DNA of 64,000 bases, taken from positions 5,987 to 69,986 of the forward strand of contig CAZPQK010000015.1 in assembly GCA_964588695.1 (NCBI GenBank), written 5' to 3'. The DNA is from CAZPQK01 sp964588695. GTDB lineage: Bacteria; Krumholzibacteriota; Krumholzibacteriia; WVZY01; JAKEHA01. Positions 33,764 through 43,381 of the stretch are shown here, one piece after another. Positions within the stretch are counted from its first letter, which is position 1; each line of letters opens with the position of its first letter. The notes beneath the pieces are model-generated. The model made no database searches, was not told where the DNA came from, and was given only the letters and a program-made list of their open reading frames with translations. Made by a program: the position numbers and the translations under genes.

Positions 33764-35359
33764 GTGAGTAACCTTCGTTTTCTATGTCTGCTGACAGCGA
33801 CTCTGTTGGTCGTTGTGGTTCCAGCCGGTGTATCCGCACAATTAATCACTCAAGTGGTGACCACGCCAGCGGGCAGCCCTGCGATTTTTTCGCCCGACGG
33901 TGATGGCGCTAACGAAACGTTTCGGGTGACGGTGACGTTAACTGAGAGTACACCCGCAATCACCGTGTCCGTGCTGGCAAGCGACTCCACATCAACCATC
34001 ACCACCCTGTTTGCCGGCGCGGCCGCCAGCGGGGTCAACGCTTTCACCTGGGATGGCACCGACGGCGTTAGCACCGTGCCCGATGGCAAATACGTGGTAT
34101 CGGTGCAAGCCAACGGCACAACCCAACCCGACACCACCGTCTTGCGCGACGTTTACGTCGATACGATCGCGCCCAGCATCACGTTGAGTGGTCCGTTTCC
34201 GCCGGTGTATACCCCCGACGCGCCGTCACAACTTCCGACCGCACAAATATCTATCAACGTAGCTGGCAGCACCGCGCCCGGCGCGCTCCCGGTGGGCGAC
34301 CAGATTAGCCTGGAGTTGTTCAATCCTTCAAACAGTCTGCTTGCCGATGCGTTGGAGTTGCAACCAGACTTTGCCGGGGACGGTGCGTACACCGCCGTTT
34401 GGGATGCGCGCGGCGTTGCGTCGCTGCAAGACGGAATGCATCGCGCGCGCATAACCATCGCTGACAATGCCCAACACAGCAACATCGACTCCATGATTAT
34501 CGACCTGAACAAGCGCGGCCCGGAAGCGACGTACTTGAACCTGGATGACGACGAAACCGTCACCTCGCTTCCGGACAGCCTGCGCGGCTACGTGTTTGAC
34601 CGCCACGGTGTCGACTCGCTGCACGTGCGATACTCCACCACGGCACCGTTCACGCCCGTCACTTCCACGCAAACGCGTGGTGACACCTTGTACTTTGCCG
34701 TCGTGCTGGCCGACTCGGTGCCTGGCGACGGTTCGGTTACGATTACATTACGAGCCCGCGACGGATTCGGCCTGGAGCGAAACAACAACTTTGATGCAAC
34801 ACTCGACTCGCAACCGCCGACCGCGCCGACAATCGATCCCTTTCCCACGTCGACGTGGAACGCTGACTCCATAGCGGTGAGTTTTAGTTGGTCTGATACC
34901 CCTGAGTACATCCGCGTCTACGTCAACGGCACGCAGGTAGACTCTGTGGTTACCATTCTGCGTAGCCGTGCGACAACCGATGTTGAGTTGGCACCGGGAA
35001 GCAACACGGTGTTTGTCACCGCGATCGACGAAGCTAAAAACGAAAGTGTCCCTTCGGCCACCAATACGATTGTGTATGACGACGGGGTCGGCGTCGCGCT
35101 TCCCAACCCGTTCCGCCCTGGTGACGAATTTCAGGTTAGCACTGGCACCAACGTTAATTCGGTACGCTTGCGTCTGTACGATATGGCCGGAGACCTGGTA
35201 CTGGTACTGGAAGACAACTCTCCGCGTTCCAGCTTCCGGTTTCGGTGGAATGGAACCAACGGCGATGGCGACGAAGTGCGCAAAGGTCCGTTGATGCTGG
35301 TGGTTGAGATTGTCGATACCGGACGAATCTTTAAGGAGCTGTTCTTGTATGCGCCTTAG
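33764..35359 (+). CDS. Secreted Ig-repeat protein with FlgD-like C-terminal domain
   Basis: 531 residues from the GTG at 33764, which gives MSNLRFLCLLTATLLVVVV followed by PAGVSA, a proper Sec signal peptide. An ATG at 33716 would add 16 residues in front of it and is less likely. Several beta-sandwich repeats follow, with FSPDGDGANETFRVTV and VYVDTIAPSITLSGP, and a C-terminal FlgD/T9SS-type Ig module (ALPNPFRPGDEFQVSTGTN, LRLYDMAGDLV, FRWNGTNGDGDEVRKG). In FCB bacteria such domains anchor or export surface proteins. The last 11 bases overlap the next gene. Confidence 0.82.
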   Translation: MSNLRFLCLLTATLLVVVVPAGVSAQLITQVVTTPAGSPAIFSPDGDGANETFRVTVTLTESTPAITVSVLASDSTSTITTLFAGAAASGVNAFTWDGTDGVSTVPDGKYVVSVQANGTTQPDTTVLRDVYVDTIAPSITLSGPFPPVYTPDAPSQLPTAQISINVAGSTAPGALPVGDQISLELFNPSNSLLADALELQPDFAGDGAYTAVWDARGVASLQDGMHRARITIADNAQHSNIDSMIIDLNKRGPEATYLNLDDDETVTSLPDSLRGYVFDRHGVDSLHVRYSTTAPFTPVTSTQTRGDTLYFAVVLADSVPGDGSVTITLRARDGFGLERNNNFDATLDSQPPTAPTIDPFPTSTWNADSIAVSFSWSDTPEYIRVYVNGTQVDSVVTILRSRATTDVELAPGSNTVFVTAIDEAKNESVPSATNTIVYDDGVGVALPNPFRPGDEFQVSTGTNVNSVRLRLYDMAGDLVLVLEDNSPRSSFRFRWNGTNGDGDEVRKGPLMLVVEIVDTGRIFKELFLYAP

Positions 35360-36296
35360 AGCAGCCGTGATACTTGCCGGATTGCTGGCGATGACCGTTT
35401 TTGCCGGCAGCGCGAATGCGTACTCGCGTGGCGGCGCGTTTCGAGGACCAGGATTCGGCGCGCGCGCCTACGGATTGGGCGGAGGCGGAATCGCGTTGAC
35501 CGGAGGTGTCGATGCGGTGTACTGGAACCCAGCCATGTTGCCCCGCTCGCAGCGCGGCGAGGTGGGCGGTTCGCTGGTTAACCTGTTTCCCGACGGCCTT
35601 GCTCGGCAAACGCAGTTGGGTGGAACGTTTTTTCTGGAGCGCAACGACACGGACGACATAAACGGAGCGCTGGCGCGGCAATCGTTTGGCGTCATGCTCA
35701 CCAACATGCGGCTGGAACTTACCGACGGAGACAACTATGCCGAAAACACCTTACGGTTGGCATACGCGTACACGCCAGAGGCTCTGGTCACATTCGCCGC
35801 AGCGTTTGACGTTCTGTTTTCCAATAGTGACACGCCCGACTTTTCTGCGGCGGGAACATCGGTCGATCTGGCCGCGCGCCTCGAACTAACCCCGTCGCTA
35901 ACCATGGCCGCTGTTGTTCGCAACGCTTTCTCGCGCTATAGCTATTCGGATGGACTCGACTACGACCGTGAACGTCAGGTCGCAATCGGCTTTGCGGCAA
36001 GTCCGATCGACCAGCTTAGCCTGGTCACCGATTTTGCGTTTGAACATGGCGACGCCGCGCAGGTATCGTTCGGCGGCGAAGGCGTGCTTGCCAACCTTCT
36101 CGCCCTGCGTGCGGGCTGGACGATTCGCAATACCGGTGAGTCGCGCTCCTACCCTCAGTTCGGAATCGGTCTTCTCGCCGTCGACCGACAGCTAGGTCTC
36201 GGCGTCTCCGGAATTCGCTTTGACTACGCGGCTACACTCGACGAAGAAACCGCGTTTGACCAGCTTCACCGCTTCGCTCTGGCGATTCAGTACTAG
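35349..36296 (+). CDS. PorV/PorQ-like outer-membrane beta-barrel protein
   Basis: 315 residues from the ATG at 35349. Signal peptide RAAVILAGLLAMTVFAGSANA, then RGPGFGARAYGLGGGGIAL and GGVDAVYWNPAMLPR, the family opening of PorV/FadL-like barrels. The rest alternates in barrel fashion (LAYAYTPEALVTFAAAFD, LELTPSLTMAAVVRNAF) and ends with a terminal aromatic strand (FALAIQY). PorV is a shuttle protein of the type IX system; here it follows a FlgD-Ig surface protein by overlapping its stop, which suggests joint export or assembly. A conjugal-type or unspecified barrel cannot be ruled out. Confidence 0.75.
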   Translation: MRLRAAVILAGLLAMTVFAGSANAYSRGGAFRGPGFGARAYGLGGGGIALTGGVDAVYWNPAMLPRSQRGEVGGSLVNLFPDGLARQTQLGGTFFLERNDTDDINGALARQSFGVMLTNMRLELTDGDNYAENTLRLAYAYTPEALVTFAAAFDVLFSNSDTPDFSAAGTSVDLAARLELTPSLTMAAVVRNAFSRYSYSDGLDYDRERQVAIGFAASPIDQLSLVTDFAFEHGDAAQVSFGGEGVLANLLALRAGWTIRNTGESRSYPQFGIGLLAVDRQLGLGVSGIRFDYAATLDEETAFDQLHRFALAIQY

Positions 36297-36298
36297 GC

Positions 36299-37525
36299 GT
36301 GTCGGTAACTTCCCCTCTCCGCAAAGCGTCCGATCGCATCCTCGACGCCGCATTCCTGTTACTGGCACTGTTTATTCCCTTTTCCATTGCTGGCGACAAC
36401 AACGCCATTGGTCTGGGAGCGTTGGGCTTTTTGTTGGCTGTGTTCGCCGGCGCCAGACGCAGGCCGTTAGCACTCCGTGATCCGATTTTCGTAACCAGCC
36501 TGGCAATGGCGACTGCGGCGATACCTTCGGTAATAATCTCTCAAAACGGAGATCGGGCGTTCGACGACTGGAGTTCTTATTGGCTACTGCTGCTCTACCC
36601 ATTGGTCGCCGGCAATGTCGGCGACGGCAATCGGCGCTGGCGCTCGCTGGTCGCACTGGGCGTGGCGGCTTCGCTGGCGGCGATCGTCGCCTACGTTCAA
36701 CGCGCGGGTGGTCTTTCGCTGGGCCCTATACAGATTGCCGCCGAGCATCGAGTGAGTGGCACGTTACACACCATGACGTTCGCGGGAGTAATGTACGTTG
36801 CCACCGTGGTGTCGGCGGCGCTCGCGCTTTGGGAGCAAGGCCGTCGCCGCTGGCTGTGGCTGCTTGCCTCGGCGATGCAGTTCGTGGCCGTGATGCTGAC
36901 AATGACGCGCGGCGCGTGGTTGGCCCTGGCGGCGGGACTTTTTATGGTGGTCATACTGGTGCCTCGGCGGGCGGTACTGTTGACTGCCGCGCTCATGCTA
37001 GCGCTGCTCATCGCGTTCTCGTTCGTTTATGGCAATGACGAAGGCCGGACGTTGTCGATTACCGAGTTGCTTTCCAACCCTGCCGATCGCAACGTCGGCA
37101 CCCGACTTGTCTTGTGGGATATCGCGATAGAAATGTTTCGCGAGCATCCCTGGCTAGGAGTGGGAATGGGGGATTTTACCGACGAAGCCGAAGGGCTACT
37201 GCGCGAACGAGAGGTTCGCACCACGGTGGACACACACAACGTGTTCCTGCACACGCTTGCCACCCGGGGAGTGGTCGGGTTTATCCCGTTGATGGCGTAT
37301 TGGGTTGTGATTCTGGTGGTGCTATGGCGCGATCGATCGCGCGCAGCGCCGGATAGTCTGCAGCGTTATCTTAGCACCGGGGCAATTGCGGCAACCGTTG
37401 CCATGATGGTTGGCGCGCTCACCGAAAACAACGTCGACGACGAAGAGATCTTTATCGCGTTTTCTTTTGTGCTGGGACTCGCGCGATCGGTGTTTTACTC
37501 GACCGACGATACCTTGCCCCGTTGA
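36299..37525 (+). CDS. O-antigen ligase/polymerase family membrane protein, second copy
   Basis: 408 residues from a GTG two bases after the PorV-like stop. About 11 membrane helices with the Wzy_C motif FREHPWLGVGMGDFTDEAEG and periplasmic VDTHNVFLHTLATRGVVGF. LTMTRGAWLALAAG resembles the conserved segment before the big loop. Shares the family of the 24.3-25.6 kb protein but with clearly different sequence. Its last 31 bases overlap the 3' end of the convergent GT-C gene. Confidence 0.85.
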   Translation: MSVTSPLRKASDRILDAAFLLLALFIPFSIAGDNNAIGLGALGFLLAVFAGARRRPLALRDPIFVTSLAMATAAIPSVIISQNGDRAFDDWSSYWLLLLYPLVAGNVGDGNRRWRSLVALGVAASLAAIVAYVQRAGGLSLGPIQIAAEHRVSGTLHTMTFAGVMYVATVVSAALALWEQGRRRWLWLLASAMQFVAVMLTMTRGAWLALAAGLFMVVILVPRRAVLLTAALMLALLIAFSFVYGNDEGRTLSITELLSNPADRNVGTRLVLWDIAIEMFREHPWLGVGMGDFTDEAEGLLREREVRTTVDTHNVFLHTLATRGVVGFIPLMAYWVVILVVLWRDRSRAAPDSLQRYLSTGAIAATVAMMVGALTENNVDDEEIFIAFSFVLGLARSVFYSTDDTLPR

Positions 37526-38817
37526 CGGCGGGTTACGATCGCCCACACGGCTGCTGCCGCAAGGATCGCCATCACCGGTTCTACCGGAATGCGGCTGCGG
37601 ATGGAACCAAAGAAGATTAGCGCGACTGCGGTGTGCGCGAGAATGACGCCATAAGGAAACACAAGTTCTCTCCACCGCCGTCGATACCACCCCACACCCA
37701 CCAGCGCCAATGGAAACACGATAATCGCGTAGACAAACCCGACATCGATTGTGGCTGCCAGCCTTCCCAGTGCCGAATCGGTTCCAAACCACCACCCACT
37801 ACGAATGCCACTGATCCCCTGATCGCTGTGTAGTCGCCAAAACCTCTGGAACTTCCACCACGTTATGCGCGGCATGTCGCGCCAGTTGTGACGCACAAAC
37901 TGCCTTCCCATTTTGTAAGTGAACGCGTCGCGGTCGCGTTCGTTCATTTGTGACAGCTCATCGTAACGGGGCAACGCGCCGAGAGGTGCAACTCCCCCGC
38001 GGTAATGCTCGATATCAACTATTTTGGGATTGTTACCTTGAAAGAAGGTAACGCCGCCGTGCGTGGTAAGACCAACCCACCCGTCCATAACCAGAGCGTT
38101 GCGAATGCTCCACGGCAGTGTCACCGCCACCACGATTGCTACAAAAGCCGCTGCTCGCACAGTTCGGCGAAACAACGGCGCATGCGCGAACAAAGCGATC
38201 GTCAGACCCAGCCATAACGTCAGCGGCAAACCGGTGGGACGCACCAGCGTGGCAAGCCCCATGAGCACCGCCGATATCACCAACGGCTTCCACGCAAACG
38301 GCTCGTCGACTTCGCTACGTCCCGGCCAGGGAAACCACAAGAAGGCCGACAGGAATAGTATGATGTAGAGGTTTTCGGTTAGAAGGTATCCGGAGATGAA
38401 AACCAGAAACGGGTTTACTGCGGTCAGCGCCGCGCCGAGCAAACCGACGCGCTCGCCAAAGTAACGACGCCCAGCTAGAAACGTCATGAACACAGCCACC
38501 GTGCCCAGTAGAACTTGCAGGACCCGGGCTGCGGGAATCGACGACCCAGTCAATTTGAACACTGCCGCCAGCACCAGCGGCCAGCCCGGCGGCCGGCGCG
38601 CCGTCACCTGGCCGTTGGAAAGCAAGTACCCCTCTCCGTCCGCGAGGTTTTGCGCCAAACCCGTGTAGTCCAATTCGTCGCCACGAATTGGAGCGTCGAG
38701 GCCAACTACGCCCGCGCTGAAACCCATTCGGGCGACAAAACCAAGAACAATTACGACTCCCAAGAGAATCTGAATTCGCGTGAGTTTCTTCCTAGCCGAC
38801 GTCATAAGTAACGTCAT
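37495..38817 (-). CDS. GT-C membrane glycosyltransferase (GT39/ArnT-like)
   Basis: 440 residues, about 10 membrane helices. First periplasmic loop APIRGDELDYTGLAQNLADG carries the acidic residues of GT-C enzymes, followed by ARRPPGWPLVLAAV, and LLTENLYIILFLSAFLWFPW is a family segment. It likely adds a polyprenyl-linked sugar. Start at the ATG at 38817; a second ATG lies four codons downstream and neither has a strong ribosome binding site. Convergent with and overlapping the ligase/polymerase gene. Confidence 0.83.
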   Translation of the reverse strand: MTLLMTSARKKLTRIQILLGVVIVLGFVARMGFSAGVVGLDAPIRGDELDYTGLAQNLADGEGYLLSNGQVTARRPPGWPLVLAAVFKLTGSSIPAARVLQVLLGTVAVFMTFLAGRRYFGERVGLLGAALTAVNPFLVFISGYLLTENLYIILFLSAFLWFPWPGRSEVDEPFAWKPLVISAVLMGLATLVRPTGLPLTLWLGLTIALFAHAPLFRRTVRAAAFVAIVVAVTLPWSIRNALVMDGWVGLTTHGGVTFFQGNNPKIVDIEHYRGGVAPLGALPRYDELSQMNERDRDAFTYKMGRQFVRHNWRDMPRITWWKFQRFWRLHSDQGISGIRSGWWFGTDSALGRLAATIDVGFVYAIIVFPLALVGVGWYRRRWRELVFPYGVILAHTAVALIFFGSIRSRIPVEPVMAILAAAAVWAIVTRRQRGKVSSVE

Positions 38818-38887
38818 TATAACCGCTTAAGGCTCAACAACCCAACCCCCAAGTTGCCCTTCCGCTACCGATTTGCTTAAACTTCCG

Positions 38888-38916
38888 TTGCATTGCGCCC
38901 CCTTGCGGTGTAAAAG
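38888..38916 (+). promoter_or_regulatory. Candidate sigma-70 promoter of the OmpA lipoprotein gene
   Basis: TTGCAT at 38888-38893, 17 bases, TAAAAG at 38911-38916, 54 bases before the OmpA ATG. Consensus match by eye. Confidence 0.4.
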
Positions 38917-38969
38917 AAACAACAGCCTACGGGTAATGCCGGATGGGACTGATATCTAAGGAGAAAACA

Positions 38970-39647
38970 ATGCACAAATCTCAAATGACTCGCGTGTTGG
39001 TCGCGCTTCTGGTTGTGGCAGTCGGGTCGCTGTCGTTGCACGGATGCAGCAGCAAGACCAAGACCGGTGCCGGTATCGGCGCTGCGGCTGGTGCAGCCGT
39101 GGGCGCGATCATTGGTAACCAGTCGGACAACAAAGGCAAGGGCGCGGCGATCGGCGCCGCGACTGGCGCCGTTGTTGGCGGCTTCATCGGTCGTTACATG
39201 GACGAACAAGCCGAGGAACTCGCCGAAATCGAAGGCGCCGAGGCCGAACGTGTCGGTGACGGTATCCGCGTGACCTGGGACAGCGCGATCCTGTTCGATT
39301 TCGATCAGTCGGCGCTTCGCACCATGTCGAAGGACAACATTGAAAAGATGGGTGACGTGTTCACCAAGTATCCCGATACCGAAATTGTTGTAGCAGGACA
39401 CACCGACAGCCAGGGTAGCGAAACCTACAACCAGTCGCTTTCGGAGAACCGCGCCAAGTCGGTGGCGGAGTATCTGGTGACCAAAGGTGTGACGGGCTCG
39501 CGGATTACGACCATGGGTTACGGTGAATCGCAACCGGTCGCAAACAACGATTCGGCCGACGGTCGTCAGCAAAACCGCCGGGTGGAAATTATTATTCGCC
39601 CGAATGCGGAGTTGCGTGCACGTGCCGCGGAAGAAGACGGCAAGTAA
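38970..39647 (+). CDS. OmpA-family lipoprotein with glycine-zipper
   Basis: 225 residues from the ATG at 38970, five bases after AAGGAG. Signal peptide ending SLSLHGC with Cys26 as likely lipid site. A glycine zipper follows (GAGIGAAAGAAVGAIIG and GAAIGAATGAVVGGFIG), then the peptidoglycan-binding OmpA domain: FDFDQSALR, GHTDSQGSETYNQSLSENRA with the conserved Asp and Arg, and QNRRVEIII. It tethers the outer membrane to the cell wall, Pal-like. Its own promoter is upstream and a strong terminator downstream, so it is monocistronic. Confidence 0.95.
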   Translation: MHKSQMTRVLVALLVVAVGSLSLHGCSSKTKTGAGIGAAAGAAVGAIIGNQSDNKGKGAAIGAATGAVVGGFIGRYMDEQAEELAEIEGAEAERVGDGIRVTWDSAILFDFDQSALRTMSKDNIEKMGDVFTKYPDTEIVVAGHTDSQGSETYNQSLSENRAKSVAEYLVTKGVTGSRITTMGYGESQPVANNDSADGRQQNRRVEIIIRPNAELRARAAEEDGK

Positions 39648-39666
39648 AAAGCCACCCGTGGACTAA

Positions 39667-39704
39667 GAAAAACGGCGGGGCCAGGTGGTCCCGCCGTTTT
39701 TTTT
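39667..39704 (+). terminator. Strong intrinsic terminator after the OmpA lipoprotein gene
   Basis: AACGGCGGG and CCCGCCGTT arms around GCCAGGTGGT, followed by eight T residues; A-rich on the other side, so it can also end the convergent histidine kinase transcript. Confidence 0.9.
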
Positions 39705-39710
39705 GATGAG

Positions 39711-41198
39711 CTACTTTCCGCGGGTAAGCGCGACGGTAACCGCTTCCGCAAGTTGGCGAATGCGGAACGGTTTCTTGACGACGATGTCGTCACTGCGCAG
39801 ATGAACCTGAGGAACGTCAACGTAACCAGTGCAAAAAACGACCGGCATGTCTGGATTAGTTTCCCGTATTCGGGCCACCAGATCCGGACCCATTAACTTT
39901 CCGGAAAGAACCACGTCACTTACGATCAATGAAATCTCTTCCTTCTGGAAGACATCCCAGCCCTCTTCTCCACTCGCAACGGCCACGCTTTCCAGCCCCA
40001 TCCGCTCCAGGTCCCAGGCGATTACCCTGCGAACCTGATCGTTGTCTTCTACCACCAATACCCGGCCATGCGGCGGTTCCGGCGTTTCGCGCAGGAACGG
40101 ATCGGTCGCCGGCATCTTGTCGGTCAGCGGAAGGAACAGCGATACCGTCGTACCGCGGCCGGCGGTACTTTCGATGCGCACATCACCTCCGGCGCCTTTC
40201 ACAAACCGGTGAACCTCAAACAGGCCCAGGCCGGTGCCATAGCCATCGGACTTGGTGGTAAAAAAGGCCTGAGTCGCGTTACGAAGCTGATGCGGTTCCA
40301 TACCAATACCGGTATCGGTTACCGCAATGCGAATCGCTTTCTGGCCTTCCAGTTCGGCTGGTTCCAGGATCATTTGCAGCCGCCCACCCTTGGGCATCGC
40401 GTCGCGACTGTTTAACGCCAGATTAAGAATCGCCGCTCCCAAGCGCGCCCGGTCGACTTCGACGCGAAACCCTTCCGCTTCGTTGATAGTCTCCACGACA
40501 ACGTTGTCGGGAAGCACTCGCGGAATGAAACGACAGATCTGGCGCATAGCCTCCGCGACGTCGATGGATTCGACCACTTCGGGTTGATCGCGGACGAGAC
40601 CCAAGATGGTTCTGGTGAGTTCTGCGCCCGCCCACGCCGCTTCGATCGCGGTTTCTATGTGCTCAAGAATCGGACTCGACGGCATCTCCGCAATCGCTGA
40701 TTCCAGGTTTGCGGTGACGACCTGCAGGAGGTTGTTAAAGTCGTGGGCAAGTCCGCCGGTGACGCGACCAACCAGCGATAGGTTTTCGGCGTAACGTGCG
40801 CGAACTTCGTTTTGGCGAATGGTGGTTACGTCGGAAAACGTCACAATAACGCCGTGTCGTAGGAAAATGCGGCGAAGCTCAACCACCCGCCCGTCGGCGT
40901 TGGTGAGGTCTTCGACCAGAGGCACAGAACGAGTCTCTGCCATATCCAGGCGCTCGCGTACCGCCTCGTCGGGGTGCTGTTCGTGGAAAAAGCCGCGATC
41001 GGTGAGGTCGCGGAGCATCTGCTTTAGAGGGATACCTTCCCTGATGGTTCCGCGAGTAAACAAGCCAAGCTCTAACAACTCCTGGTTCCAGGCAACAAGG
41101 CGAAGGTTTGCGTCCCACATGCCCGCAGCCTGATTGAAAGCATGTAGTACTTCTGTCGCAAAATCAGGAAAGCCTGCGTGTTCGCAGTCGTCCGTCAT
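39711..41198 (-). CDS. PAS-type hybrid sensor histidine kinase with receiver domain
   Basis: 495 residues from the ATG at 41198, which has GGAG eight bases upstream. Domains: an N-terminal PAS (AFNQAAGMWDANLRLVAWNQ), the H-box GLAHDFNNLLQVVTANL with the phosphorylated His, N-box ILNLALNSRDAMP, G-boxes VTDTGIGM and GYGTGLGLFEVHRFV, then a C-terminal receiver (RVLVVEDNDQVRRVI with acceptor Asp in LIVSDVVLSG and Lys in VVKKPFRI). No membrane segment, so it senses a cytoplasmic signal. The HATPase and receiver order is that of phosphorelay hybrids; no partner regulator is adjacent. Confidence 0.95.
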   Translation of the reverse strand: MTDDCEHAGFPDFATEVLHAFNQAAGMWDANLRLVAWNQELLELGLFTRGTIREGIPLKQMLRDLTDRGFFHEQHPDEAVRERLDMAETRSVPLVEDLTNADGRVVELRRIFLRHGVIVTFSDVTTIRQNEVRARYAENLSLVGRVTGGLAHDFNNLLQVVTANLESAIAEMPSSPILEHIETAIEAAWAGAELTRTILGLVRDQPEVVESIDVAEAMRQICRFIPRVLPDNVVVETINEAEGFRVEVDRARLGAAILNLALNSRDAMPKGGRLQMILEPAELEGQKAIRIAVTDTGIGMEPHQLRNATQAFFTTKSDGYGTGLGLFEVHRFVKGAGGDVRIESTAGRGTTVSLFLPLTDKMPATDPFLRETPEPPHGRVLVVEDNDQVRRVIAWDLERMGLESVAVASGEEGWDVFQKEEISLIVSDVVLSGKLMGPDLVARIRETNPDMPVVFCTGYVDVPQVHLRSDDIVVKKPFRIRQLAEAVTVALTRGK

Positions 41199-41248
41199 GA
41201 TAAGTCTCCCCGGGCACCCCGTGATGCCCAAAGCGAGGCCCGACCATG

Positions 41249-42802
41249 CTATCGCCGGATTTCAGACATGGTCTTGGCTTGGGTGAACAATAGCAAATAG
41301 TCCCGGCCACCGGCCTTGCTATCGGTCCCCGACATATTAAAGCCACCAAAGGGGTGAACTCCAACCAGAGCACCCGTGCATTTTCGATTGAAGTATAAAT
41401 TCCCTACGTGAAACTGATCGCGCGCCTGATCCCAGCGATCGCGATTGTTAGAGAACACCGCGCCGGTCAGTCCATACTCGGTCCCGTTGGCGATCTCCAA
41501 CGCGTGTTCAAAACTCTTGGCTTTGATTAAGGCGACAACCGGCCCGAATATTTCCTCTTGTGAGATTCGAGCATCGGGAGCCACGTCGTCAAAGACGGTG
41601 GGTTGAATAAAGTACCCGTCGCCGTCACCCCGAGCACCACCCGTCAGCAAGTTACCTTCATTTTTCCCTGTGTCAATGTAGCTGAGGATTTTCTCCACAG
41701 CTTTTGTGTTAACCACCGGCCCCATGTACATATCTGGACCGTCGGCCGGGTTCCCCTGCTTGATGGCTTTGACCTTCGGCATCATTTTCTCAACAAATTC
41801 GTCGTAGACGTCTTCGTGGATAATGGCGCGCGAGCAGGCAGAACATTTTTGACCGTTAAAACCAAACGCCGACGCGACCACGTTGGTTACCGCCCAATCC
41901 AGATCAACGTCGCTATCGACAACGATCGCGTCCTTCCCGCCCATCTCTAGAATGGCGCGTTTGATCCACTTCTGCCCGGGCTGCGTTTTTGCCGCCTCAG
42001 CGTTGATACGCAACCCGACCGCCTTCGATCCGGTGAACGCCACAACTCTGGTTTGCGGATGCGTTACCAGGAACTCACCCACTTCGATAGCGTCGCCGGG
42101 TACATAGTTGACCACGCCGGCCGGAAGCCCAACCTCTTCGAGGACCTCCATGAACTTTGCGGCGATGACCGGCGCATCGGGGGACGGCTTTAGGCAGACC
42201 GTGTTACCGGCCACTACGGCGGCCGTTGTCATACCAGCCATAATGGCCAACGGAAAGTTCCAGGGCGGAATGACGGCGGTAACCCCGAGCGGGATATAGA
42301 CCATCTGGTTGTCTTCGCCCGGCAATGGCGTCACCGGCTGCGTCTCGGCCAAACGAAGCATCTCGCGCCCGTAAAACTCAAGAAAGTCGACGCACTCGGC
42401 GGTATCAGCATCTGCCTCGGCCCAGCTCTTCCCCACCTCAAGCACCATCCAAGCCGAGAACTCGTGTTTTCGATCGCGCACAATCTTTGCAGCTTTAAAC
42501 AGGTACTCGGCACGCTCGGCCGCGTCAACGTACTGCCAGGTCGCGAAAGCTTTCGTCGCCGCTTGAATCGCCTGCTCGGCGTGGGCTTGCGACGCTTCGG
42601 CCACAGTCCCGATGATTTCACTGGGGTTGGAAGGATTCACCGAAGTAAAAGTTTCTCCGGAGGTTACCTTCTCACCACCGATATATAGCGGATAGTCGCG
42701 ACCAAGCTGCGACTTAACCAGGTCCAGAGCTTTCTTAAAATCACCGGCGTTCGACGCGTCGGTAAAGTCGGTAAACGGTTCGTTGACGAACGTGCTAGGC
42801 AT
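41249..42802 (-). CDS. rocA: 1-pyrroline-5-carboxylate dehydrogenase (aldehyde dehydrogenase family)
   Basis: 517 residues from the ATG at 42802, with AGGAG six bases before it. Oxidises glutamate semialdehyde to glutamate in proline breakdown. Visible: [17 protein letters not shown] (NAD pocket), [14 protein letters not shown], the general-base Glu in [13 protein letters not shown], and the nucleophile in [15 protein letters not shown]; also [17 protein letters not shown] near the end. The early domain with [20 protein letters not shown] is the P5CDH type. PutA proline dehydrogenase is not adjacent. It shares a divergent promoter region with the thioesterase gene. Confidence 0.93.
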   Translation of the reverse strand: MPSTFVNEPFTDFTDASNAGDFKKALDLVKSQLGRDYPLYIGGEKVTSGETFTSVNPSNPSEIIGTVAEASQAHAEQAIQAATKAFATWQYVDAAERAEYLFKAAKIVRDRKHEFSAWMVLEVGKSWAEADADTAECVDFLEFYGREMLRLAETQPVTPLPGEDNQMVYIPLGVTAVIPPWNFPLAIMAGMTTAAVVAGNTVCLKPSPDAPVIAAKFMEVLEEVGLPAGVVNYVPGDAIEVGEFLVTHPQTRVVAFTGSKAVGLRINAEAAKTQPGQKWIKRAILEMGGKDAIVVDSDVDLDWAVTNVVASAFGFNGQKCSACSRAIIHEDVYDEFVEKMMPKVKAIKQGNPADGPDMYMGPVVNTKAVEKILSYIDTGKNEGNLLTGGARGDGDGYFIQPTVFDDVAPDARISQEEIFGPVVALIKAKSFEHALEIANGTEYGLTGAVFSNNRDRWDQARDQFHVGNLYFNRKCTGALVGVHPFGGFNMSGTDSKAGGRDYLLLFTQAKTMSEIRR

Positions 42803-42882
42803 AGCAGTCTCCTGCGGGGCGTAAATCCATGGATGGCGGTAGATATAAAGTATATGCGTGGCGCCTCCCCGTGGCGCTTGAC

Positions 42883-42894
42883 TAATGTACATTA
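42883..42894. promoter_or_regulatory. Palindrome TAATGTACATTA between P5C dehydrogenase and thioesterase
   Basis: Perfect 12 bp palindrome in the 177 bp divergent gap. A TTGACT lies immediately to its left on the plus strand, so it could overlap a promoter and act as operator. Regulator unknown. Confidence 0.4.
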
Positions 42895-42979
42895 ACATAA
42901 GGACTTAGTAAACGGATTTCACCATAAATGGCCCTCCTATCCGTTGCCCCCAAAGGGCATCAGCGGTTATCGTGACCGC

Positions 42980-43381
42980 ATGAGGGTACACACGGAGAAC
43001 ATACGAGTTCGCTACGTCGAAACCGACCAGATGGGGGTCGCCCACCACGCCAGCTTTCTGCCTTGGTTTGAGTTGGGCCGTACCGGGCTGCTCCGCGCCA
43101 CCGGAAACACCTACCGCGAACTTGAAGAACGTGGGTTTCAGTTACCAGTAATCGAATACAACTGTCGGCTTGTGAGAGGCGCGCACTACGACGACGAGCT
43201 GCTGGTGGCGACTCGCGTGTCCGCGCTGGGGAGTCGTAAAGTAGATTTTACATATCAGGTAACCTGCGACGGCGCACTGTTGGCAACGGGTTACACCCGG
43301 CATGTGTGCGTGTCACCGTCACATGACATCCGACGGTTCCCGCCCGAAGTCCTCGACGCATTGGCCCTTTATCGCGACTAG
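42980..43381 (+). CDS. Acyl-CoA thioesterase, 4HBT/YbgC family
   Basis: 133 residues from the ATG at 42980. Hot-dog fold with IRVRYVETDQMGVAHHASFL (catalytic Asp of the Y-x-x-T-D-x-M-G-V motif) and FELGRTGLLRATG. Typically hydrolyses short acyl-CoA or acts in the Tol-Pal context, though no tol genes are near. Its stop codon TAG overlaps the acylphosphatase stop on the other strand (CTAG palindrome). Confidence 0.9.
   Translation: MRVHTENIRVRYVETDQMGVAHHASFLPWFELGRTGLLRATGNTYRELEERGFQLPVIEYNCRLVRGAHYDDELLVATRVSALGSRKVDFTYQVTCDGALLATGYTRHVCVSPSHDIRRFPPEVLDALALYRD

Noticed and set aside
42855..42880. GTGGCGC direct repeat in the P5C dehydrogenase/thioesterase gap
   Set aside because: Two 7-8 base copies eight bases apart are not enough to call an operator in GC-rich DNA; the TAATGTACATTA palindrome next to it is more convincing.
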